This document shows, in pieces, positions 53,710 to 63,021 of a stretch of DNA of 64,000 nt (position 1 is the first letter of the stretch; each line of letters begins with the position of its first letter). The notes under the pieces were generated by a model that did not search any database, had not been told where the DNA came from, and saw only the letters and a program-made list of their open reading frames with translations. This stretch comes from Flavobacterium fluvii (GTDB lineage Bacteria; Bacteroidota; Bacteroidia; Flavobacteriales; Flavobacteriaceae): contig NZ_FQWB01000001.1 in the NCBI RefSeq assembly GCF_900129545.1, positions 682,001-746,000 of the forward strand, written 5' to 3'. Position numbers and translations under genes: made by a program.

Positions 53710-55548
53710 ATGATTCGATCTAAATTCTGCAAAATTGCACTCGCCATTTTATGCCTTTCAGCGTCCAGTTATTCTGTTCAGGGGCAAACCAAAAAAGATT
53801 TTCACGATTGGGCAGCGACTCCGCCAATGGGCTGGAACAGCTGGGATTGCTTCGGTCCCACGGTTACTGAGGCAGAAGTAAAAGCCAATGCCGATTATAT
53901 GTCCAAATATTTAAAACCGTATGGATGGGATTATATTGTGGTCGATATCAGATGGTATGTTGGCAATGATAAAGCACACGGATACAACGAAAAAGATCCC
54001 GATTATGTGCTGGACCAATACGGCAGATTTATGCCAGCCATAAACCGATTTCCTTCGGCGGCTGGAGGAAAAGGTTTCAAACCCTTGGCAGACTACCTTC
54101 ACAAAAAAGGATTGAAGTTTGGAATCCACATTATGCGAGGTATTCCCGTAATAGCGGTAAAACAAAACTTGCCCATTAAAGGCACGAACTTGACAGCCAA
54201 AGATATTTACTCTGATAAGGACCAATGCAAGTGGTTGCGCGATATGTACACGGTGGTTCCGGGCAAGCCGGGAGCACAAGAATATTACAACTCCCTTTTT
54301 GAATTGTATGCTTCTTGGGGACTTGATTTTGTCAAGATTGACGACCTTTCTTCCCCAATTTATTTTGAGGGAGAAATCGACATGATCCGCAAAGCCATTG
54401 ACCGTACGGGACGCAAAATTGTGTTGAGCACTTCCCCTGGGGAAACGCCAATTGCACACGCAGACCACGTTCAAAAAAACGCCAATATGTGGCGTACCGT
54501 TGGTGATTTTTGGGACAGCTGGCAACAATTGAAAGAACATTTTGAAGTCTTTGAGCGTTGGAACAAATGGCGCGCTTACGGTGCTTATCCCGATGGCGAC
54601 ATGTTGCCGCTTGGGCGAATTGGAATCCGGGCAGAAAGAGGAGATCCTCGTATGACGGCTTTTACCAAGGACGAGCAATATACCTTGATGACTTTATGGA
54701 GCATTTTCAAATCGCCGTTGATGTTTGGAGGGAATCTTCCCGACAACGATCCTTTCACGCTTTCGTTGCTGACGAATAAAAATGTGCTGAAAGTGTTGAA
54801 TGAAAGCACCAACAACAAACCGCTTTTCACGGATAAGGACAAAGCTGCCTGGATGGCTGACGAACCCAAAACGGGAGCCAAATATTTGGCGGTTTTCAAC
54901 ACGGCAGACCAAAAATTGGTGTCCGAAGAAAAAGCAGTTTGGAACAGCAGACTGCTGTCAAGAACAAGTCAAAGCACCAAACTGGATATTGACATTTCGA
55001 ATGCCAAAAAACTGTATTTAGTGGTAAACGATTCTGGCGACAATACCGATTGGGATCACGCCAACTGGATTGAACCAACCCTGTACAAAGGAAAAGACTC
55101 GATTAAATTAACCAGTTTAAAATGGAGAAAAGCAACATCAGGCTGGCAAAAACCAAAGCTGAACCAAAGTGTTTCCGGCAATAGCTTGATCACCAATAAA
55201 ATTAAATACGAAAACGGCATCGGCACGCATTCCAATTCCATCATTGAATTTGATTTGCCGGAAGGCTACACACGTTTCAAGGCAATTGTTGGTTTGGATG
55301 AAGCCTGTATTTCGCAAAATGTGGGTGCCACGGTGAAATTTTTTGTATTCACTCAAGACCCTTCTGGGCCACCGCCACCGCTGACTTCAAAAATCCCCGT
55401 AAACCTTAAAGACATGGGACTTTCGGACAGCTATTTGATAACCGATTTATGGTCTGGAAAAGTGGTTGGACAATTTTCGGGCGAGTTTGCTCCCGAAATT
55501 AATTCGCACGGAGCGGGTTTGTACAAAATAGTTAAAGTGTCGAAATAA
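53710..55548 (+). CDS. GH27-family glycosidase with NPCBM-like C-terminal domain
   Basis: Alpha-galactosidase or beta-L-arabinopyranosidase type enzyme, 612 residues, signal peptide ending VQGQ. Catalytic domain about 28-430: ATPPMGWNSWDCFGPTVTE, GWDYIVVDIRWY, KGLKFGIHIMRGIP, nucleophile Asp211 in LDFVKIDDLS, acid/base Asp266 in WRTVGDFWDSW. A C-terminal domain (about 455-565) with LKWRKATSGWQKP, NGIGTHSNSIIEFDLPEG and FKAIVGLDEACIS matches the NPCBM/NEW2 carbohydrate-binding type. The usual GH27 DDGW motif is replaced by DIRW, which marks a distinct clade. In an arabinan-type locus, arabinopyranose is as likely as galactose. Confidence 0.87.
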   Translation: MIRSKFCKIALAILCLSASSYSVQGQTKKDFHDWAATPPMGWNSWDCFGPTVTEAEVKANADYMSKYLKPYGWDYIVVDIRWYVGNDKAHGYNEKDPDYVLDQYGRFMPAINRFPSAAGGKGFKPLADYLHKKGLKFGIHIMRGIPVIAVKQNLPIKGTNLTAKDIYSDKDQCKWLRDMYTVVPGKPGAQEYYNSLFELYASWGLDFVKIDDLSSPIYFEGEIDMIRKAIDRTGRKIVLSTSPGETPIAHADHVQKNANMWRTVGDFWDSWQQLKEHFEVFERWNKWRAYGAYPDGDMLPLGRIGIRAERGDPRMTAFTKDEQYTLMTLWSIFKSPLMFGGNLPDNDPFTLSLLTNKNVLKVLNESTNNKPLFTDKDKAAWMADEPKTGAKYLAVFNTADQKLVSEEKAVWNSRLLSRTSQSTKLDIDISNAKKLYLVVNDSGDNTDWDHANWIEPTLYKGKDSIKLTSLKWRKATSGWQKPKLNQSVSGNSLITNKIKYENGIGTHSNSIIEFDLPEGYTRFKAIVGLDEACISQNVGATVKFFVFTQDPSGPPPPLTSKIPVNLKDMGLSDSYLITDLWSGKVVGQFSGEFAPEINSHGAGLYKIVKVSK

Positions 55549-55560
55549 TTTTATTTGAAT

Positions 55561-56631
55561 ATGTATTCCATCCCGAAAAAATTGAAATTCCTGATTGTTT
55601 TTAGTTTCCTGTTTTTTGTCGGTACCACGGTCTTGGCACAGAAAACAAAAATGCCCATAGAAAAAGATATGGGAGGGTATTTGATGGTCTATTTTAAAGA
55701 CGATACTCACGGTTTGTATATGGCGTTGAGCAAAGACGGCTATAGTTTTACCGATGTGAACAATGCCAAACCAATCATCGCCGGCGATACGATAGCCGAA
55801 CAAAAAGGAATTCGGGATCCTTATATTTACCGAGCTCCCGACGGAATTTTTTATATGGCATTGACCGATTTGCATATTTATGCCAAAAAACTTGGTTTTC
55901 GCGAGACGGAATGGGAACGAGACGGCAAACAATACGGCTGGGGCAACAACCGCGGACTGGTTTTGATGAAATCGCCCGATTTGATTCATTGGTCACATAC
56001 GGTGCTTCGGGTGGACCAGGCTTTCCCGGAATTGGCAGACATTGGTTGTGCTTGGGCTCCCGAGCTTATTTATGACGAAAAAGAGAAAAAAACCATGATT
56101 TACTTTACCATGCATTTTGGCAACAAGAAAAACAAGGTATATTATTCTTATATGAACAAGGATTTTACCAAGATGGAAACCTTGCCTAAATGTATTTTCG
56201 AATATCCCGAAGACAAAGAATACATAGACGCCGACATCACAAAAATAGGCAACAAATACCACATGCTTATTGCTTCCCATAATGGAGGTTCGCATATAGA
56301 GCAAGCCATTTCAGACTCTATTAATACAGGCTACCAATTAAATCCGCAACGCATCGATCCCGAAAAGGTGGGATGTGAAGCCCCAAACGTTTACAAGCTT
56401 ATTGGCCAAAATAAATGGATGCTGATTTACGACATCTACCGCATCAATCCACATAATTTCGGGTTCAGTGAAACCTCCGATTTCGTAAATTTTAAAGACT
56501 TGGGACACTTCAACGAAGGTGTCATGAAAGCGACCAATTTTTCGTCACCAAAGCATCCGGCGGTGATTCAAATCACAAAAAAAGAAGCCCGAAAATTGGC
56601 TAAAAAATGGAATTGCGAAATTAAATTTTAA
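55561..56631 (+). CDS. GH43-family glycosidase (arabinofuranosidase-like)
   Basis: Five-bladed beta-propeller hydrolase, 356 residues from the ATG at 55561 (a TTG six bases upstream is less likely), signal peptide ending TTVLAQ. The three catalytic acids of the GH43 fold are seen in order: base Asp86 in GIRDPYIYRA, the pKa-tuning Asp in YIDADITKIGNKYH, and the acid Glu in GCEAPNVYKL. The opening GGYLMVYFKDDTHGLYMALSKDG is a pattern of unclassified GH43 relatives. It lies 12 bases after GH27 and 9 before GH51 and is likely cotranscribed. Alpha-L-arabinofuranosidase fits the neighbours; galactan activity is also possible. Confidence 0.85.
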   Translation: MYSIPKKLKFLIVFSFLFFVGTTVLAQKTKMPIEKDMGGYLMVYFKDDTHGLYMALSKDGYSFTDVNNAKPIIAGDTIAEQKGIRDPYIYRAPDGIFYMALTDLHIYAKKLGFRETEWERDGKQYGWGNNRGLVLMKSPDLIHWSHTVLRVDQAFPELADIGCAWAPELIYDEKEKKTMIYFTMHFGNKKNKVYYSYMNKDFTKMETLPKCIFEYPEDKEYIDADITKIGNKYHMLIASHNGGSHIEQAISDSINTGYQLNPQRIDPEKVGCEAPNVYKLIGQNKWMLIYDIYRINPHNFGFSETSDFVNFKDLGHFNEGVMKATNFSSPKHPAVIQITKKEARKLAKKWNCEIKF

Positions 56632-56640
56632 AATACTACA

Positions 56641-59277
56641 ATGAAAAATAGCTTTCAATTTCAAAAACAAAAAAAACACTTTCTAGGATTGCTCTTGGTG
56701 TGCCTTTCGGCATTTTCTACTTTTGCCAATAATCCTGATGAGGCTTATATTTTTTCCTATTCTTCAGGAAAAAGTTTCGGCGGACTCCATTTTGCTTGGA
56801 GTATCGATAAAATCAATTGGCATCCCATAGGACCGGAACACCATTATATGCATTCCGATTATGGACGTTGGGGTTCCGAAAAAAGAATGGTTTCACCAAT
56901 ACTGTTTTTGGGTGCTGATGGGTTGTGGCATTGCCTTTGGAGTTTGAATGAAAAGGACGGAACTTTTGCCCACGCTTCGTCGAAAGACCTGCTGTATTGG
57001 GGTCGCCAGTCGTATCCATTGGTTATGACCGATAAAAACTGCTTGACTCCTGAACTAACTTTCAACAAAGAAAAAGGCGAATACACCATTTCATGGTTGA
57101 GTAAAAATGAAACAGAAACAACAGCTTGGTGCACGACAACCAAGGATTTCAAGAAATTTTCGGAAACCAAAAAAATACCGTTAACGGAATATAAAAACTC
57201 CCGCAGCACTATCGTAATCGATGGAAAATCCCAAACAGGTTCCATCAATAAAGTCGCTTGGAACCTTGTGGACGGCTTGATAAAAACCCAACAATTGTCG
57301 GCTTATAAAACCCAACTTTGGTCAGAAACCACCAAAACCGACTCCGAACGTTTTGCCGACCTGAAACCGGTTGAAGCGAAGTTTACTTTGGATGCAACAA
57401 AAAGTAAAAAAATCAGCAATACCTTGTTGGGCATCTTTTTCGAAGACCTTAATTATGCTGCTGATGGTGGACTTTACGCGGAACTAATTCAAAACAGGGA
57501 TTTCGAATATGCCTTGACCGACAAAAAAGGCTCGGACGCCAGCTGGAACAGTACCAAAGCTTGGACTCTAAAAGGGGAAACCGCCACTTATGCCATTGAT
57601 ACGATAAACCCGATTCATTCCAACAACAAGCATTACGCAAAACTTTCGATTCAGAAAGTTGGAGCAGCATTGACTAACGAAGGTTTTGACGGCATTGCCA
57701 TAAAAGCGGGCGAAAAATATGATTTCTCAGTATTTGCACGTTCTAATGATGCCAAATCGGCGAAACTTTTGCTGCGATTGGTAGGCAAAAACGGCGAAAT
57801 ATATGCAGAAACGACAACCCAATCCGTTACTGCCAACTGGAAAAAATACGATGCAACCCTTACTGCAAAAGCAACCATTGCCGATGCCAGTCTGGAAATT
57901 ATTCCGCAAATGACGGGAACATTGGATTTAGACCTGATTTCACTTTTTCCGCAAAAAACATTTAAAGGCCATAAAAACGGATTACGTGCCGACTTGGCCC
58001 AAACATTGGCGGACTTAAAACCAAAATTTATGCGTTTCCCTGGAGGCTGTGTGGCCCACGGTGATGGAATTGGCAATATTTATAATTGGAAAAACACCAT
58101 TGGCGCACTTGAAGCCCGCAAACCGATGCGCAACCTTTGGGGCTACCATCAAACGGTTGGCTTGGGTTATTTCGAATATTTCCAGTTTTGCGAAGATGCA
58201 GGAGCCGAACCATTGCCCGTGATTGCGGCTGGTGTTCCTTGTCAAAACTCTTCGGTAGGTGGCGCTGGACAACAAGGTGGAGTTCCAATGTGTGATATGG
58301 ATAATTACGTGCAAGACATTTTGGATTTGGTGGAATATGCCAATGGCGACGTGACGACCAAATGGGGTAAAAAACGTGCCGAAGCGGGACATCCAAAACC
58401 TTTTAACCTGAAATATGTCGGTATTGGAAACGAAGACCTTATCACGGATATTTTTGAAGAACGTTTCGCGATGATTTTCAAGGCAATGAAAGAAAAACAT
58501 CCTGAAATTACCGTGATTGGAACAGTAGGACCTGCCTCTGAAGGAACCGATTATCAAGAAGGTTGGGACATTGCCACAAAATTGGGTGTGCCAATGGTGG
58601 ACGAACATTACTATCAACCGCCGGGTTGGTTCATTTATAATCAGGATTATTATGACCAATACGACCGTTCCAAACCCAAAGTGTATCTTGGCGAATATGC
58701 AGCCCACTTGCCTGGAAAACCCAATAATCTGGAAACCGCTTTGTCCGAAGCTTTATATTTAACCTCGGTAGAACGCAATGGAGATGTAGTCAGCATGACG
58801 TCTTATGCACCCTTATTGGCCAAAGACAAACACACCCAATGGAATCCCGACTTGATTTATTTCAACAATACCGAAGTGAGACCGTCCGTGGGTTATGAAG
58901 TGCAGAAATTATATGGACAAAACGCCGGTGACGAATATATACCCTGCGAGATTAGCCTTTCCAATACCAAGGAAAACGTAAAAAATCGTGTGGCAATATC
59001 TATGGTTCGGGATTCCAAAAGCAAGGACATCATCATAAAATTGGTTAACCTTCTTCCTGTTACAGTGAATCCATCGATTGATTTTAAAAATCTAAATCTA
59101 GAAAATGGCGAGGTAATCAAAACCGTATTGAAAGGCGATCCAAGCGACAAAAATGCAAGACCGGAAGTTTCCACTTCTTCCTTTTCAGGGATAAAAAATG
59201 CAGAATTACCGGCCTATTCATTTACCGTATATCGCATTAAAACGGTTGGTTCAAAAAATAAAATTCAACAGAAATGA
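56641..59277 (+). CDS. GH51 alpha-L-arabinofuranosidase with N-terminal propeller-like extension
   Basis: Removes alpha-L-arabinofuranose from arabinan or arabinoxylan side chains. 878 residues with a signal peptide ending STFANN. Residues about 30-230 have GH43-like blades (FAWSIDKINWHPIGPE, SPILFLGADGLWHCLWSLNE, LTPELTFNKEKGEYTISWLS) without clear catalytic acids, so probably a binding module. Then comes a CBM-like segment and the barrel (about 430-720) with FMRFPGGCVAHGDG, acid/base Glu598 in GIGNEDL and nucleophile Glu685 in YLGEYAAH, and a C-terminal beta domain. It overlaps the next gene by four bases (ATGA). The fusion is unusual; most GH51 enzymes have about 500-660 residues. Confidence 0.9.
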   Translation: MKNSFQFQKQKKHFLGLLLVCLSAFSTFANNPDEAYIFSYSSGKSFGGLHFAWSIDKINWHPIGPEHHYMHSDYGRWGSEKRMVSPILFLGADGLWHCLWSLNEKDGTFAHASSKDLLYWGRQSYPLVMTDKNCLTPELTFNKEKGEYTISWLSKNETETTAWCTTTKDFKKFSETKKIPLTEYKNSRSTIVIDGKSQTGSINKVAWNLVDGLIKTQQLSAYKTQLWSETTKTDSERFADLKPVEAKFTLDATKSKKISNTLLGIFFEDLNYAADGGLYAELIQNRDFEYALTDKKGSDASWNSTKAWTLKGETATYAIDTINPIHSNNKHYAKLSIQKVGAALTNEGFDGIAIKAGEKYDFSVFARSNDAKSAKLLLRLVGKNGEIYAETTTQSVTANWKKYDATLTAKATIADASLEIIPQMTGTLDLDLISLFPQKTFKGHKNGLRADLAQTLADLKPKFMRFPGGCVAHGDGIGNIYNWKNTIGALEARKPMRNLWGYHQTVGLGYFEYFQFCEDAGAEPLPVIAAGVPCQNSSVGGAGQQGGVPMCDMDNYVQDILDLVEYANGDVTTKWGKKRAEAGHPKPFNLKYVGIGNEDLITDIFEERFAMIFKAMKEKHPEITVIGTVGPASEGTDYQEGWDIATKLGVPMVDEHYYQPPGWFIYNQDYYDQYDRSKPKVYLGEYAAHLPGKPNNLETALSEALYLTSVERNGDVVSMTSYAPLLAKDKHTQWNPDLIYFNNTEVRPSVGYEVQKLYGQNAGDEYIPCEISLSNTKENVKNRVAISMVRDSKSKDIIIKLVNLLPVTVNPSIDFKNLNLENGEVIKTVLKGDPSDKNARPEVSTSSFSGIKNAELPAYSFTVYRIKTVGSKNKIQQK

Positions 59278-61646
59278 TAACAAACAGTTTTCAAAAAGCA
59301 CTTTGGTTTGGACTTGTATTCGTATCAACGGTAACTGTTTACGGCCAGTCAGCTCAATTACAAACGTTTCCGTTGTCCTCGGTTCGTTTGTTGGAAAGTC
59401 CTTTCAAAGCGGCTCAACAAACCGATTTGAAATATATTTTATCCCTTGATGCAGATAGACTTTTGGCTCCTTATTTCAGGGAAGCTGGATTGGAAACCAA
59501 GGCCATCAATTATCCCAATTGGGAAAACACGGGTTTGGATGGTCATATTGGCGGACATTATCTTTCGGCTTTGTCCGAGATGTATGCCGCAACGGGCAAT
59601 CAGCAAATCAAGGAAAGACTTGATTATATGTTGAATGGTTTCGAAAAATGCCAACAAAAAAACGGAAACGGCTACATTGGCGGTGTTCCCGGAAGCAAGG
59701 CCTTGTGGGAAGAGGTTGCCCAAGGAAAAATTGAAGCCGGAAGTTTTTCGTTGAACAAAAAATGGGTGCCTTGGTACAACATCCATAAAGTATATTCCGG
59801 ATTGGTCGATGCCTACATTTTGACCGGGAATGAAAAAGCCAAAAAAATGCTCATCCAATTTTCGGACTGGTGTTTGACGCTTACCGCAAAGTTGTCCGAT
59901 GATCAAATACAGTTGCTGTTAAAAAGTGAACACGGCGGAATGAACGAGGTTTTTGCCGATGTGGCAGCCATTACTGGTGATAAAAAATACCTGACTTTGG
60001 CCCAGAAATTTTCCCACAAAGTGATTTTGGATCCGCTTTTGGAAAATAAAGATGTGTTAAACGGAATGCACGCCAACACCCAAATTCCGAAAGTTATCGG
60101 TTTTATGCGTGTTGCCGAAGTTTCGGGTGACAAAAATTGGGCAAATGCCGCCAACTTTTTCTGGAAAACAGTAGTCGATAACCGAACCATTTCCATAGGT
60201 GGAAACAGCGTGAGGGAACATTTTAATCCGTCCACCGATTTTTCTTCCATGCTGGAATCCAGAGAAGGTCCTGAAACCTGCAACAGCTACAATATGCTCA
60301 AATTGAGCAAGCATTTGTTTCTGGCAGACCCTTCTTCAAAATATATGGATTATTACGAGCGCACGACCTACAACCATATCTTGTCGTCCCAACATCCTGA
60401 TGGAGGTTTCGTTTATTTCACGCCAATTCGACCACGCCATTACCGGGTGTATTCGGAGGCGCAACATTCGTTTTGGTGTTGCGTGGGTTCAGGATTGGAA
60501 AATCACGGAAAATATGGCGAACTGATTTATGCACACGACAAGCAAAATCTGTACGTGAACCTTTTTATTCCTTCGACCCTGAATTGGAAAGAAAAAGGAA
60601 TCACGCTTACGCAAAATACCAAGTTCCCTTTTGAAGAACACTCTTCCATCACGTTGACATTAAAAACCCCACAGCAATTTGCCATCAAGTTCCGTTATCC
60701 ATCTTGGGTGGAAGACGGCAAAATGAAAATTACGGTCAACAACGTGGCAATTAGCCTTGTAAAAGACCAGAATTCCTATGTTTCCATAGAACGAAAATGG
60801 AAAACGGGCGACGTGATTTCGATAATTCTGCCAATGCAAAACAAAGCAGAACAACTTCCTGATAAATCAGATTGGGTTTCTTTTGTGCACGGACCAATCG
60901 TGTTGGCAGCCATTACCGACACCACGGATTTAAAAGGACTAATAGCCGATGACAGCCGTATGGGACATATTGCCAGCGGGGCAATTTACCCAATAGAAGA
61001 TGCGCCTTTGTTGGTTTCCAACAATGCTGATTTGGCCGCTTCATTAAAATCAGTAGAAAATAAACCTTTTACTTTTTCGGCTTCGGATATTGTTTATCAG
61101 GAGAAATACAAGAACCTGCAACTCGTTCCGTTTTTCCAAATTCACGATGCAAGATATATGTTGTATTGGCCATATACGACCAAAGAAAAATTGCCCGAAA
61201 TACAAAAAGCAATGAAAGAGCGCGAGGAAGCACAAATGAAATTGGAAGCGATTACCCTTGATTTGGTTACGGCAGGCGAACAACAACCGGAATCCGACCA
61301 TAATTTCAAAGGAGAAAAAACGGATACCGGAATGTTCAAAGAACGTCATTACCGTAATGGAAAAGGCTACTTTAGCTATGATTTGAAAAATAATAATTTA
61401 GAAGCCCGTAAATTGCGCATCACTTATTTCGGAGCCGACAAGAATAAAAATTTCGACATTTATGTTAATGATGTTTTGGTAACAACCCTAAATATGGACG
61501 GATCCGAAGGAAATCAATTTATAGACAAGATTATCGAATTTCCTGCATCGATTCTTGACGGAAAACCCAAAATTTTGCAAGTACAATTTAAGGCTAAACC
61601 CAATTCGACCATCACCGGTATTTATGAGGTGCGGTTGTTGAGGTAG
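59274..61646 (+). CDS. GH127 beta-L-arabinofuranosidase
   Basis: Releases beta-L-arabinofuranose, for example beta-1,2-linked arabinose of extensin or pectin. 790 residues, signal peptide ending VTVYGQ. The (alpha/alpha)6 catalytic domain (about 25-450) has LDGHIGGHYLSALSEMYA, WVPWYNIHKVYSGLVDAY, EGPETCNSYNMLKLSKHLF and HSFWCCVGSGLENHGKYG. Glu334-Thr-Cys336 and Cys402-Cys403 match the zinc site and cysteine nucleophile of described GH127 enzymes. C-terminal sheets and a long tail (about 520-790, ending TITGIYEVRLLR) match the DUF4986 and DUF6805-type modules. The start overlaps the GH51 stop, so translation is coupled. Confidence 0.93.
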   Translation: MITNSFQKALWFGLVFVSTVTVYGQSAQLQTFPLSSVRLLESPFKAAQQTDLKYILSLDADRLLAPYFREAGLETKAINYPNWENTGLDGHIGGHYLSALSEMYAATGNQQIKERLDYMLNGFEKCQQKNGNGYIGGVPGSKALWEEVAQGKIEAGSFSLNKKWVPWYNIHKVYSGLVDAYILTGNEKAKKMLIQFSDWCLTLTAKLSDDQIQLLLKSEHGGMNEVFADVAAITGDKKYLTLAQKFSHKVILDPLLENKDVLNGMHANTQIPKVIGFMRVAEVSGDKNWANAANFFWKTVVDNRTISIGGNSVREHFNPSTDFSSMLESREGPETCNSYNMLKLSKHLFLADPSSKYMDYYERTTYNHILSSQHPDGGFVYFTPIRPRHYRVYSEAQHSFWCCVGSGLENHGKYGELIYAHDKQNLYVNLFIPSTLNWKEKGITLTQNTKFPFEEHSSITLTLKTPQQFAIKFRYPSWVEDGKMKITVNNVAISLVKDQNSYVSIERKWKTGDVISIILPMQNKAEQLPDKSDWVSFVHGPIVLAAITDTTDLKGLIADDSRMGHIASGAIYPIEDAPLLVSNNADLAASLKSVENKPFTFSASDIVYQEKYKNLQLVPFFQIHDARYMLYWPYTTKEKLPEIQKAMKEREEAQMKLEAITLDLVTAGEQQPESDHNFKGEKTDTGMFKERHYRNGKGYFSYDLKNNNLEARKLRITYFGADKNKNFDIYVNDVLVTTLNMDGSEGNQFIDKIIEFPASILDGKPKILQVQFKAKPNSTITGIYEVRLLR

Positions 61647-61674
61647 AATTATAAAAAAATAAATTTCACAAACT

Positions 61675-63003
61675 ATGACAAACATAAAATCTAGCTTTTT
61701 TTGCTTTCTTGGTTTCATCCTTTTGATGTCAACGGCTGCCATTGCCCAAGAGAAAGTTGTTCTAACAGATCAAGAGAAAACAACCTCCGATGCAAAAGCA
61801 TTGAACATTCCAGAAGGGTATTCCAAAAATCTGCATTGGAATTTGTTGCTCGATTCCATTGGTTCGAACGGTTCGACCATCAGTTGGAAATCCAGTAAAC
61901 CGGAATACATTTCGAACGATGGAAAACTATTGAAACGCTCTCCTCGAAAAGGCAAAAAAATCAAGGTTACGATGACGGCCACGGTTACTGCAGGAAGTGT
62001 AAAAACTAAAAAAGCATTCGATGTTTTGGTGGCTTATACCGACCAAGAATTCCAGGGGTATTTGTTTACGTATTTCGAGGGTTCGGGACCGCGAAGCAGT
62101 GATGAGCAAATCCGTTTTGGCGCCAGTGTTGACGCAGTAAATTGGTTTGCGTTGAACAACAACCAACCCATTATTTCTTCGGAAAAAATATCGGGAACTG
62201 GCGGAATCCGTGATCCCCATATTTTGAGGGGCGAGGACGAAAAAAGTTTCTATATGGTGGCCACCGACATGAATACAGGCAAAAATGGTTGGGCACACAA
62301 TCCCGGAATCGTAATGCTGCAATCGGGCGATTTAATCGATTGGAAGCATTCGTTTATTGATCTCGAAAAAATTTATCCTGTCAAGTTTGCCAATATCCAA
62401 TGGGTTTGGGCACCGCAAACTATTTATGATCCCGCTGCCGACAAGTATTTAGTTTATTTCACGGTGAAATACAAAGACGACTTGAAACTCGATTTTTATT
62501 CCGCTTACGCCAACAAAGATTTTAGCGGATTTGAGAACGAACCCAAGCTGCTGTTCAGTCCAAAATACGGTGCGATAGATGGCGACATTATTTACAAAGA
62601 TGGCATTTATCATTTTTTCTTGAAAGGAAACACCAAGGACGAAAACGGAAAAGAAACCAAAAACGGAATTCGTCAGGCCATTGGAAAAACGCTTCAAGGA
62701 CCGTGGACAGAAAATTTCAACTATCTTGACGCTTATTCCGACAAGAAAATAATGGTCGAAGGTTCGAGTATTTTCAAATTAAACCAATCCGATACCTACA
62801 TTTTGATGTACGATTTATACACCAGTCATCGCTATGAATTTCAGCGAAGCAAAGATTTATACCAGTTCACGCCCACACCCGAATCGTTTACCAAAAATTT
62901 CTATCCCCGTCACGGAAGCGTTATCGGAATAACGGTTGAAGAAGCCAAACGATTGAACGAAAAATGGGGCGGTGTTCCTGAAAATTTATTAAAAACCAAA
63001 TAA
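61675..63003 (+). CDS. GH43-family glycosidase with N-terminal Ig-like (atrophied Big) domain
   Basis: 442 residues with a signal peptide ending AAIAQ. Residues about 25-115 are an Ig-like domain (STISWKSSKPEYISNDGKLLK, IKVTMTATVTAG) that often precedes GH43 domains. The propeller (about 120-440) carries base Asp in GGIRDPHILRGEDEKSFYM, the second Asp in YGAIDGDIIYKDGIYHFF, and the acid Glu in IMVEGSSIFKLNQ, plus WVWAPQTIYDPA. It is a second GH43 subtype, unlike its neighbours on both sides in sequence. Gap of 28 bases from GH127, 18 to the next GH43. Confidence 0.87.
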   Translation: MTNIKSSFFCFLGFILLMSTAAIAQEKVVLTDQEKTTSDAKALNIPEGYSKNLHWNLLLDSIGSNGSTISWKSSKPEYISNDGKLLKRSPRKGKKIKVTMTATVTAGSVKTKKAFDVLVAYTDQEFQGYLFTYFEGSGPRSSDEQIRFGASVDAVNWFALNNNQPIISSEKISGTGGIRDPHILRGEDEKSFYMVATDMNTGKNGWAHNPGIVMLQSGDLIDWKHSFIDLEKIYPVKFANIQWVWAPQTIYDPAADKYLVYFTVKYKDDLKLDFYSAYANKDFSGFENEPKLLFSPKYGAIDGDIIYKDGIYHFFLKGNTKDENGKETKNGIRQAIGKTLQGPWTENFNYLDAYSDKKIMVEGSSIFKLNQSDTYILMYDLYTSHRYEFQRSKDLYQFTPTPESFTKNFYPRHGSVIGITVEEAKRLNEKWGGVPENLLKTK

Positions 63004-63021
63004 TTATTTAATCGAAATAAA

